Shown here one piece after another: positions 7,601 through 14,104 of a DNA stretch of 14,104 nucleotides (positions are counted from its first letter, which is position 1; each line of letters starts with the position of its first letter). Source of the DNA: an uncultured Gemella sp. Its GTDB lineage: Bacteria; Bacillota; Bacilli; Staphylococcales; Gemellaceae. Made by a program: the position numbers and the translations under genes. Under the pieces are notes generated by a model, which worked only from the letters and a program-made list of their open reading frames with translations, did no database searches and was not told where the DNA came from. The stretch is taken from NCBI GenBank assembly GCA_938038035.1, contig CALHQV010000054.1:1-14104 (forward strand), read 5' to 3'.

Positions 7601-8647
7601 CTAAAAATTTTTATTAACTTTTTTTATTATTTTTTTGCAAATAGCCTCGTCAATAATCAGTGTTGCATTCGCTGGGTTAGTGTTTAGATAACTATATACC
7701 GCATCAGCTTTTGCCTCTCCACCAACTATCGTAAAGACATTATCAATGCCATTAACATCTTTAAAACTCATACCTATAGTAGAGGTTTTAAATATCTCTC
7801 TGCCGTTCTCATCGAAATAACTTCCAAATGATTCACTAACAGCTTTTTTCTCATTTAACACTTCTAAAACTTCTTTAGACGACTTACGTCTTTCTGCCAT
7901 TTCAAAAGCATTTCCTATACTATGGATAATTATGGATGTTTTTTCTATAACATCAAGCGCATTTTTTACGACAGGCTCTTTTACAAGTTCCTCTAATGCT
8001 TTTTGTCCTATATTATCTGGTGCGTGTAACAATTGATATGCATGACCTGAATTTTTAGCCATTTTAGATGCTATATCATTTGCTTGATACTCAGTCTCCA
8101 CGACAGATAAACCACCTCTTATCGGTGTTATAGTAACATTCTTTCCATAACCAAATGTTGCATTTGTTTTGCCGGCAATGTAGTACATTGTACTTCCTCC
8201 GCTGACTCCAATTACGCAATCTTTAGTTATTTTAGCATTAACCTTATCCAAAAGTAGGCTTGTCATTTCTTCTCTAGTGGCTTCATTATTAATAAAGTCA
8301 CCAGCAACTATATGAACTTGTTTTAATGAAAAATGATTTTTTATAAAACTTCTTTCTTTTGCAAAGACATCGTTTATAACCGCTTCTTTTATCTCTAAAA
8401 GAAGAATCTCTCCTTTTTCAGTAACATTCATTCCTGTAGCATTTTTTGTAATCAACCCTAACTTGGATAAAACTTCACATTCTGTACGTAATTGCCTTTC
8501 TGTCATATTGATAAAATTCAATAATGTTTTTCGACCAACAGGTTGATTAACTTTAATCGTAACCAACAGTTCATATCTATTATTAAATTTCATAAACATT
8601 TCAGGTACGAGTCTACTTTGCATATGTAACAAATGTAAAATATCCAT
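7601..8647 (-). CDS. cggR: central glycolytic genes regulator (SorC/DeoR family)
   Basis: Repressor of the gap operon. In Bacillus subtilis the homologue leaves its operator when fructose-1,6-bisphosphate binds. The 348-aa protein has an N-terminal winged helix-turn-helix (about residues 30-75, including GRKTLLNF and TERQLRTECEVLSKLGLI). Then comes a SorC-type sugar-phosphate-binding domain with the glycine-rich VIGVSGGSTMYYIAG and a PIRGG segment. The N-terminus (MDILHLLHMQSRLVPE) matches the spacing of the Bacillus protein, which supports this start, although the upstream AGGGG is only a fair Shine-Dalgarno, about 9 nt away. It is first in the cluster, 13 nt before gap, and has a matching two-site operator upstream, which suggests autoregulation. 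Confidence 0.93.
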   Translation of the reverse strand: MDILHLLHMQSRLVPEMFMKFNNRYELLVTIKVNQPVGRKTLLNFINMTERQLRTECEVLSKLGLITKNATGMNVTEKGEILLLEIKEAVINDVFAKERSFIKNHFSLKQVHIVAGDFINNEATREEMTSLLLDKVNAKITKDCVIGVSGGSTMYYIAGKTNATFGYGKNVTITPIRGGLSVVETEYQANDIASKMAKNSGHAYQLLHAPDNIGQKALEELVKEPVVKNALDVIEKTSIIIHSIGNAFEMAERRKSSKEVLEVLNEKKAVSESFGSYFDENGREIFKTSTIGMSFKDVNGIDNVFTIVGGEAKADAVYSYLNTNPANATLIIDEAICKKIIKKVNKNF

Positions 8648-8683
8648 CTTATGTTTCCCCTATAGAATTGAAAATTTATTTAT

Positions 8684-8718
8684 GGACATGACCTGTCCGG
8701 TTAGGTCGTTTCCCGACC
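8684..8718 (-). promoter_or_regulatory. CggR-like two-site operator
   Basis: Two 15-bp inverted repeats lie side by side: GGACATGACCTGTCC (8684-8698) and GGTCGTTTCCCGACC (8704-8718). Each has perfect 5-bp arms, and their centres are 20 bp apart. The known Bacillus CggR operator is a repeat of CGGGAC-N6-TGTC with a 20-bp period. The promoter-distal site here matches it well (CCGGAC-N6-TGTC on the minus strand). The other matches less well. The sites lie about 28 bp or more downstream of the predicted transcription start, suiting a roadblock. Confidence 0.8.
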
Positions 8719-8752
8719 AACTTATTTTAAAAAAATAAACTTTCTGATTAAA

Positions 8753-8781
8753 ATTATAGCAAAGACTTAACAAAAAATCAA
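8753..8781 (-). promoter_or_regulatory. promoter of the cggR-gap operon
   Basis: On the minus strand TTGATT (8781-8776), a 17-bp spacer and a perfect TATAAT (8758-8753) form a good sigma-A promoter about 105 bp before the cggR start. The CggR-like operator lies between it and the gene. Confidence 0.8.
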
Positions 8782-8818
8782 GCCCTTGCAGAAAGATTTT
8801 AATCAAAAAATTTATTTC

Positions 8819-9445
8819 TTATTTCAAGATTGTTAGTAATTCAATTTGAATTATAAAATAAAATACAAATATCATTTCATATTCTTTGTAATCTATTGGT
8901 AACTCAGAGATGTATTGACTAGGATAATTTACTTCAATATCTTTTTTCAAGTCAGCGACGTTAATATTATCAAAATTGTATCTAGCAAGTAAGTTCTCTA
9001 ATTCACTATCACTATAATAGAATATTTTCTTAACTTTTGAAGAAAATAAACTATCAGCAAGTGTAATATTCTCTAATACAGATAATACTGATTGTAAATC
9101 GTGCGCTGCTTTATTAGAATTTTCCGAAATAATACTGTATAACTTTTTCAATAATAGTCTCGGGATTTTATATTTTAATTCTAAAACTTCAAAATCTACT
9201 TCTTCTGTTTTTTCAATATTATTTTGTTTTTTCACTGTTTTAGATTTAACTACTTGATTAGCATTCTTATCAACAAAAACTACTAATTTATCAGCTATAT
9301 CTAATATTTCATCTTTATTAAACTCAGTTTCCCTATCTAAGTTTTTTAATGTTTTTTCTTGATCTAATTTTTGGTAAGGTCGCTTAAATTTATTTTCATC
9401 TAATAGATAAAAACCTCTATACGACTTATGATATTTAAATTTCAA
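8819..9445 (-). CDS. hypothetical protein, 208 aa
   Basis: I do not recognise this protein. It is lysine-, glutamate- and asparagine-rich with no signal peptide or catalytic motif that I can see. Residues about 58-82 are charged and look like a linker. The last 20 or so residues include a hydrophobic run (IFVFYFIIQIELLTIL) that could be a buried helix or a short membrane segment. The start is TTG, with GAGGTG 5-6 nt upstream. The only other methionine is near the C-terminus, so there is no ATG alternative. It is clearly more A+T-rich than its neighbours. It has a candidate promoter of its own and no obvious terminator, so transcripts may run on toward cggR. The length and clean frame support a real gene, but its function is unknown. 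Confidence 0.7.
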   Translation of the reverse strand: MKFKYHKSYRGFYLLDENKFKRPYQKLDQEKTLKNLDRETEFNKDEILDIADKLVVFVDKNANQVVKSKTVKKQNNIEKTEEVDFEVLELKYKIPRLLLKKLYSIISENSNKAAHDLQSVLSVLENITLADSLFSSKVKKIFYYSDSELENLLARYNFDNINVADLKKDIEVNYPSQYISELPIDYKEYEMIFVFYFIIQIELLTILK

Positions 9446-9479
9446 TTTTACACCTCTATCCTAATTTTAATCTTTTAAT

Positions 9480-9508
9480 ATACTACCATAATTGCAAAAA
9501 ATATTCAA
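9480..9508 (-). promoter_or_regulatory. candidate promoter of the 208-aa gene
   Basis: On the minus strand TTGAAT (9508-9503), a 17-bp spacer and TAGTAT (9485-9480), preceded by an extended -10 TGG, lie 35 bp before the TTG start. I found no convincing terminator for the asparaginase gene in 9509-9543, so read-through is also possible. Confidence 0.45.
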
Positions 9509-9543
9509 CCTTCTATGCATATTGGTATCAATTCTATCAATTA

Positions 9544-10506
9544 CTAGAACAACTCTCGTAACTTATCAAATGGTATACCCGCCTCTAATAATATCATTAA
9601 TTTAATTCTAGCTTTTTGACCACTTAGTCCTGTTGTAAAAATAACCCCATCTTGTTGGAATCTTTTTCCTCCACCTTCATAATCATAAACATCCTGAGTT
9701 ACACCATTAAAAGCTCGAGAAACAAAAACAACAGGAATATTATTTTCAATACAGTTTCTAATTGCTGGAACAGTTTTTGGAGGTAAGTTTCCTGCTCCTA
9801 AAGCTTCTATTACTAGTCCATCCGCTCCTAAATTACATACAGCATTAATTAACTCTCCATCCATTCCAGCATAGGCTTTTAATAGATACACTCTTTTTTC
9901 TGTAGTACTAACATTATAATGCTCTTTCTTAATCAATTTTTGGAAATATATAACTTTATTTTTTGATACAAGGCCTATTGGACCGAATGTTGGGGTTTGA
10001 AATGTAGCAACATTGGTTGTATGGGTCTTTGTAACATAGGTCGCTGTATGGACTTCATCATTCATCACTACTAAAACTCCCTTATCAGCACTTTCATCAT
10101 CAGTAGCAACTACTAAAGAGCTTCTAAGATTGGCTAGTCCATCTGCTCCTATTTCATTACTTGAACGCATAGCTCCCGTTATAACGATTGGGATATTTAC
10201 ATCAAGAGTTAACTCTAAATAATAGGCCGTCTCTTCTAGTGTATCTGTACCATGAGTAACTACTACACCATCATACCCCTCTTCCACAGCTTCTTCTATT
10301 CTATTTTTAATCCCTAACATTTCGCGTTCTGTTATTTGAGGAGAGGCAAGGTGATATAAATCTTCTACATATAGATCAGCAATATATGAAAATATATTAC
10401 CACCTACTCCAATTGGATTAGTCTCTGTAGGAGCTACTTTACCAGTTTTCTGATCTTCACTCATAGAGATAGTGCCACCAGTATTTAGTATTAGTATTTT
10501 TTTCAA
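9544..10506 (-). CDS. L-asparaginase, cytoplasmic type
   Basis: Hydrolyses asparagine to aspartate and ammonia. The 320-aa protein starts with the family motif LNTGGTISM (catalytic Thr12) and has the second motif THGTDTLEET with Thr87-Asp88. There is no signal peptide, which points to the cytoplasmic AnsA-like type rather than a secreted one. The start codon is TTG, with AAGGGG about 8 nt upstream. That Shine-Dalgarno directly follows the stop of the carbonic anhydrase gene 15 nt away, so the two are very likely co-translated. The family also includes glutaminase-asparaginases, and substrate preference is not settled by sequence reading. Confidence 0.93.
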   Translation of the reverse strand: MKKILILNTGGTISMSEDQKTGKVAPTETNPIGVGGNIFSYIADLYVEDLYHLASPQITEREMLGIKNRIEEAVEEGYDGVVVTHGTDTLEETAYYLELTLDVNIPIVITGAMRSSNEIGADGLANLRSSLVVATDDESADKGVLVVMNDEVHTATYVTKTHTTNVATFQTPTFGPIGLVSKNKVIYFQKLIKKEHYNVSTTEKRVYLLKAYAGMDGELINAVCNLGADGLVIEALGAGNLPPKTVPAIRNCIENNIPVVFVSRAFNGVTQDVYDYEGGGKRFQQDGVIFTTGLSGQKARIKLMILLEAGIPFDKLRELF

Positions 10507-10521
10507 CTTAAGTACCCCTTC

Positions 10522-11097
10522 CTATTTTCTTAAATTATCATAACCATTAACTACTAAATCAACTTTTCCATTCTCAGGATTAATAACCAACCCATGAACA
10601 GGAACATCTTTCGGAATCAATGGGTGTTTCGTTATCATGTTTACATCATGAGCCACACTTTCATTAACATCATCAAAACCGTGTAACCATGAACTTAAAT
10701 CAAGCCCTGAATACTGCAGAATATCTAAAGTTTCCTTACCTACACCTCTACTCTGCATTTTTTCCATAATTAAACTTGTATCAATATTTTGCATACCACA
10801 ATCGTGATGTCCCATAACGATAATTTCATCAGCTTTTAACATATAGACAGCTATTATTAAACTCCTCATAATAGAACCATATGGGTGAGTTAATATTGCC
10901 CCAGCGTTTTTTACTACTTTTACATCTCCAGAAGACAAGTTTAAAGATTTTGTTGAAAGTTCAACTAATCTCGTATCCATGCATGTAAACATTACAACTC
11001 TTTTAGCCGGGTATTTATCCTCAGTTTTATATTTTTGATATTCTTCAAATTTCACAAAATATTCGTTATATTCTAACATTGAATCTAAAAGTCTCAT
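10522..11097 (-). CDS. beta-class carbonic anhydrase
   Basis: Interconverts carbon dioxide and bicarbonate, supplying bicarbonate for carboxylation reactions. The 191-aa protein has the complete beta-class zinc site: Cys39, with Asp41 and Arg43 in the CMDTRL dyad, then His97 and Cys100 in HHDCG. The KNAGA segment (63-67) is also typical. The length fits the short, single-domain bacterial type. AAGGAG lies 7 nt before the ATG. It is the first gene of a two-gene operon with the asparaginase and has its own promoter. Confidence 0.93.
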   Translation of the reverse strand: MRLLDSMLEYNEYFVKFEEYQKYKTEDKYPAKRVVMFTCMDTRLVELSTKSLNLSSGDVKVVKNAGAILTHPYGSIMRSLIIAVYMLKADEIIVMGHHDCGMQNIDTSLIMEKMQSRGVGKETLDILQYSGLDLSSWLHGFDDVNESVAHDVNMITKHPLIPKDVPVHGLVINPENGKVDLVVNGYDNLRK

Positions 11098-11139
11098 TAA
11101 TTGCTCCTTTTCAAAATCTTTATTTTTGTATATCTTTTA

Positions 11140-11168
11140 ATTATACTACACTTAACACGTATCGTAAA
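11140..11168 (-). promoter_or_regulatory. promoter of the carbonic anhydrase-asparaginase operon
   Basis: On the minus strand TTTACG (11168-11163), a 17-bp spacer and a perfect TATAAT (11145-11140) lie about 42 bp before the carbonic anhydrase start and downstream of the zwf terminator. Confidence 0.75.
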
Positions 11169-11200
11169 CTTTGTAAACTTGTTTAATAATATTTAAAACA

Positions 11201-11241
11201 AAAAAATGTATTGTATGAGATTTCACTCATACAATACATTT
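11201..11241 (-). terminator. terminator of the gnd-zwf operon
   Basis: On the minus strand a 16-bp perfect stem (11241-11226 with 11219-11204) and a 6-nt loop are followed by a T run. It begins 7 nt after the zwf stop. The run of A before the stem on the sense strand is short, so it acts mainly in this direction. Confidence 0.92.
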
Positions 11242-11247
11242 AATTAT

Positions 11248-12621
11248 CTATTTAACCCAATTAACAAGTTCGTCAGCTTCTTTAGGACCTTTTGAACCTT
11301 GTTCATAAGTATATAATGGAGAACCTTGTTCTTCATATTTAGCAATTAGTTCATTAACAAATGTCCAGGAAGCTACGATTTGGTTCCATTGTGAGAATAA
11401 TGCTCTATCTTCTCTGAAGCAAGCATCTAATAGTCTTTCATAAGCTTCTGGGGTATTTATTATATTTTCTAAAATGCAACTTTGACAGAAGTCTAAGGAA
11501 ATAGGTTGTAATTCTTGTTCAGTTCCTGGTTTTTTAGCATTAAATTGGAAATACACACCTTCTTCAGGCTGAATTTTTATTATTAATACATTACCTGGAG
11601 ATGATCCAACTGCTTTAAATTGAACTACTACTTGAGTTTCTCTTTTTTCTAATTTTTTACCAGTTCTTATAAAGAATGGAACTCCTTGCCAGCGCTCATT
11701 ATCAACGAATAATTTTAGTGCTGCATAAGTTTCTGTCTTAGAATCGGCTGGGATATTTTCCTCTTGAAGATACCCTTCATATTGTCCCATCACTAAACTT
11801 TCGTGAACATCCTCAATCGGTTTAAGTGAAGCAAGAAGGTTATATTGACTTTCGTGGATACCTCGGCTTCCTGATTCTTTTGGTTCTTCCATCGCTACTA
11901 GCGATAACACTTGTAATAAATGGTTTTGAACCATATCTTTTAAAGCACCGCTCTTGTCATAGTAACTCGCTCTTGTTCCAACTCCAACTGTTTCAGCAGC
12001 AGTAATTTGAACATTTTCGATAAAGTCTTTATTCCAAATACCTTTGAAAATTATATTTTCAAAACGTAAAGAAAGGATGTTTTGAATCATTTCTTTACCT
12101 AAATAATGGTCAATATGATAAATTTCATTTTCATCAAAGAATTTTGCTAACTCATCATTTAGTAATCCAGCTTTTTCCAAATTCTCTCCGAATGGTTTCT
12201 CAATAATAACCTTCGCATTATTTTCAGAACAATGTTTTTTAAGTCCGTTCGTAATAGTTATGAAGAACGAAGGCGCCACTGCAAAGTAGTATACATGATT
12301 TTGAATACCTTGTTCAGCATAGAACTTTTGTAACATTTCATAATCGTCTGCATTTGTCATATCCATTTTGAAATAAATAATTCTCTTAGCATATTCATCG
12401 AATTGATCATCATCAAATTTTGTACGAGCATATTCTTTAACCCATGTGCGAGCAATATCAATATAATCTGATTGTGTGTATGCTCTACGACCTATCACAA
12501 CAATCTTAAAATCATCGGCTAATTTACCTAATGCATTTAAGTTATATAATGCAGGTAACAGTTTTCTATATGTTAAGTCTCCTGTACCCCCAAAAAGTGT
12601 TATAGCTGTTTTATTTTCCAT
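11248..12621 (-). CDS. zwf: glucose-6-phosphate 1-dehydrogenase
   Basis: First step of the oxidative pentose phosphate pathway, glucose 6-phosphate to 6-phosphogluconolactone with NADP reduction. Visible: the nucleotide-binding GGTGDLTYRKL (11-21), EKPFG (141-145) and the substrate-binding IDHYLGKE with Lys176. The residue before this motif is His rather than the usual Arg. I use the ATG at 12621 (457 aa) because the family N-terminus begins just before the FGGTGDL motif. It overlaps the end of gnd by 11 nt. An ATG at 12639, with AAGGAAG upstream, would add six residues and is a real alternative. The longest frame (12696) is unlikely. At about 457-463 aa it is shorter than many homologues. 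It is co-transcribed with gnd, and the order is gnd first. Confidence 0.93.
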   Translation of the reverse strand: MENKTAITLFGGTGDLTYRKLLPALYNLNALGKLADDFKIVVIGRRAYTQSDYIDIARTWVKEYARTKFDDDQFDEYAKRIIYFKMDMTNADDYEMLQKFYAEQGIQNHVYYFAVAPSFFITITNGLKKHCSENNAKVIIEKPFGENLEKAGLLNDELAKFFDENEIYHIDHYLGKEMIQNILSLRFENIIFKGIWNKDFIENVQITAAETVGVGTRASYYDKSGALKDMVQNHLLQVLSLVAMEEPKESGSRGIHESQYNLLASLKPIEDVHESLVMGQYEGYLQEENIPADSKTETYAALKLFVDNERWQGVPFFIRTGKKLEKRETQVVVQFKAVGSSPGNVLIIKIQPEEGVYFQFNAKKPGTEQELQPISLDFCQSCILENIINTPEAYERLLDACFREDRALFSQWNQIVASWTFVNELIAKYEEQGSPLYTYEQGSKGPKEADELVNWVK

Positions 12622-14023
12622 TGTTTCCAACCCAGTCATAGTGATAACTTCCTTCTTTATCAGTTCTTTCAAAAGTATGTGCTCCAAAATAGTCACGTTG
12701 CGCTTGGATTAAGTTAGCACCACTGTTAGCTGTAGTGTAGATATCTAAGTATGAAATTGCAGATGTCATAGCACTTAGTGGTAATCTGTTAGTGATTGCT
12801 AATGTAGCAACTTCACGTAAACTATCTTGTCTTGTTTCGATTACTTCTTTGAAGAATGGATCAAAGATTAGGTTTTCTAATTTTGGATTATTTTGGTACG
12901 CTTCGATAATGTTTTGTAAAATTTTCGCTTGAATAATACATCCTCCACGGAAAATTTTAGCAATTTGTGAATAATCGAAAGTCCAGTTGTATTCTTTTTC
13001 AGCAGCTTGTAGTAATTTAAATCCTTGTGCATAAGATACAATTTTCGAAATAAATAATGCATCTTTTACAATATTTTTTAATCTTTCTTTATCTTCTACA
13101 ACTGCGTAAGGTTTACGAGTAAATTCTTGTTCAGCACGAACACGTTCTTCTTTAAGATTTGACATATATCTTCCATTTAAGGCAGCTGTAATAACTGATA
13201 CATCAATTCCTAAATCAATAGCTTGTTCGTTAGTCCATTTTCCTGTACCTTTTTGTTGAGATTTATCTAAGATTTTATCTACTAAGTAGCTTCCATCTTC
13301 TTCTTTAACTTTGAAGATATTTGCAGTGATTTCAATTAGATAAGATTCTAATTCACCTTTATTCCACTCTTCAAAAGTTTCTTGTAATTCTTCATTAGTA
13401 AATCCACCTAAGTGTTTAAGAACTTTGTAAGCTTCAGAGATTAATTGCATATCTCCATACTCGATACCATTGTGGACCATTTTCACATAGTGACCTGCTC
13501 CACCAGTTGAAGTGTAGCTACAGCAAGGAACATCGTTCACTTTAGCAGCAATAGCTTCTAAAATTGGACGAATTTCTTCATATGCTTTTTCATCTCCACC
13601 AGGCATTAAAGCAGGACCAAATCTTGCACCTTCTTCTCCTCCTGATACACCAACACCAAAGTAGTTGATTCCTTTTTCTAATAATAAGTCGTATCTTCTT
13701 TGAGTATCTTTGAAGAAAGAGTTTCCTCCATCGATAATAATATCACCTTTTTCTAGTAGAGGTGTTAATTGTTCTATTAAACTGTCAACAGCAAACCCAG
13801 CTTTAACCATTAAAACAACTTTTCTAGGTTTTTCTAGACCGTCAATTAGTTCTTGTAGTGAGTATCTTCCTACTATATTTTTGTGTGGATGCTCCTCTAG
13901 CATTTTATCAACAACTGTTGTTGTTCTATTAAATACCGCAACTTTAAATCCGTTGTCCGCAATATTTAAAGCTAAGTTACTTCCCATTACTGATAAACCA
14001 ATAACTCCTATATTCTGTTTCAT
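12611..14023 (-). CDS. gnd: 6-phosphogluconate dehydrogenase, decarboxylating
   Basis: Converts 6-phosphogluconate to ribulose 5-phosphate and carbon dioxide with NADP reduction. The length of 470 aa is standard. The N-terminal Rossmann motif is GVIGLSVMGSNLALNI (6-21), followed by NRT at 32-34 as in NADP-dependent forms. The substrate site VSGGEEGARFGPALMPGG (126-143) includes Ser127 and the two glycines. Catalytic Lys181 is in KMVHNGIEYGD. The C-terminal YFGAHTFERTD with the basic tail region is present. AGGAGG lies 7 nt before the ATG. It is the first gene of a two-gene operon, and its 3' end overlaps zwf. Confidence 0.98.
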   Translation of the reverse strand: MKQNIGVIGLSVMGSNLALNIADNGFKVAVFNRTTTVVDKMLEEHPHKNIVGRYSLQELIDGLEKPRKVVLMVKAGFAVDSLIEQLTPLLEKGDIIIDGGNSFFKDTQRRYDLLLEKGINYFGVGVSGGEEGARFGPALMPGGDEKAYEEIRPILEAIAAKVNDVPCCSYTSTGGAGHYVKMVHNGIEYGDMQLISEAYKVLKHLGGFTNEELQETFEEWNKGELESYLIEITANIFKVKEEDGSYLVDKILDKSQQKGTGKWTNEQAIDLGIDVSVITAALNGRYMSNLKEERVRAEQEFTRKPYAVVEDKERLKNIVKDALFISKIVSYAQGFKLLQAAEKEYNWTFDYSQIAKIFRGGCIIQAKILQNIIEAYQNNPKLENLIFDPFFKEVIETRQDSLREVATLAITNRLPLSAMTSAISYLDIYTTANSGANLIQAQRDYFGAHTFERTDKEGSYHYDWVGNNGK

Positions 14024-14054
14024 TAATGAACCTCCTAATTATTTCTTACCTAAG

Positions 14055-14082
14055 ATTATACCACTAAACATATTGAATATGG
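14055..14082 (-). promoter_or_regulatory. gnd-zwf promoter with overlapping palindrome
   Basis: On the minus strand an extended -10 (TGGTATAAT, 14063-14055) lies about 32 bp before the gnd start. The -35 is weak. CATATTGAATATG at 14069-14081, a palindrome with 6-bp arms, covers the spacer and -35 side and is well placed for a regulator. No regulator can be named. Confidence 0.6.
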
Positions 14083-14104
14083 AAATAATTTTGCTCAAGA
14101 AAAT

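Noticed and set aside
8745..8804. Inverted repeat TGATTAAAAT / ATTTTAATCA around the cggR promoter as a terminator of the 208-aa gene
   Set aside because: The arms are only A/T and separated by about 40 nt, with no T run after them.
12640..12696. Longest zwf start at 12696
   Set aside because: It adds residues not seen in the family before the nucleotide-binding motif and would overlap gnd by 86 nt.
12877..13062. 61-aa minus-strand open frame
   Set aside because: It lies inside gnd in another frame, with no supporting signal.

Overview
The window looks like chromosomal DNA from a low-GC Gram-positive bacterium (Bacillota, class Bacilli). The reasons are A+T-rich DNA, strong AGGAGG-type ribosome binding sites, TTGACA/TATAAT-like promoters, several Rho-independent terminators and, most tellingly, a CggR-controlled glycolytic operon. 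A Gemella-like host is my guess from overall gene content and codon bias, but I cannot prove it without a search.

Layout. 1-226: leader with the trpS promoter. 227-1222: trpS (+). 1223-1567 (345 bp without a gene): the trpS terminator, structured repeat element 1, an inverted copy of the trpS tail and the terminator of the ROK kinase gene. 1568-2458: ROK sugar kinase (-). 2459-3110 (652 bp without a gene): the ROK promoter with a cre-like site, structured elements 2 and 3 in opposite orientation, and the eno terminator. 3111-8647 (-): the glycolytic cluster, transcribed cggR-gap-pgk-tpiA-eno, with a two-site CggR-like operator downstream of its promoter and a second promoter before eno. 8819-9445 (-): an unrecognised 208-aa protein. 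9544-11097 (-): beta-carbonic anhydrase followed by L-asparaginase, tightly coupled. 11248-14023 (-): gnd then zwf, overlapping, the two NADPH-producing enzymes of the oxidative pentose phosphate pathway.

The genes form an almost complete central carbon module. The kinase may phosphorylate glucose or another hexose. zwf and gnd make NADPH and pentose phosphate. gap, pgk, tpiA and eno run lower glycolysis under CggR, which in Bacillus senses fructose-1,6-bisphosphate. Phosphoglycerate mutase and 6-phosphogluconolactonase are absent here and must be encoded elsewhere.

The most unusual content is the set of three related elements at 1275-1453, 2575-2776 and 2808-3060. Each has a conserved core of about 100 nt containing small hairpins, closed by long inverted arms. 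Between copies the arm sequences differ completely, yet within each copy they stay complementary. The small hairpins also covary. This is the pattern expected of a structured RNA or a structure-dependent mobile DNA element. I do not recognise the family.
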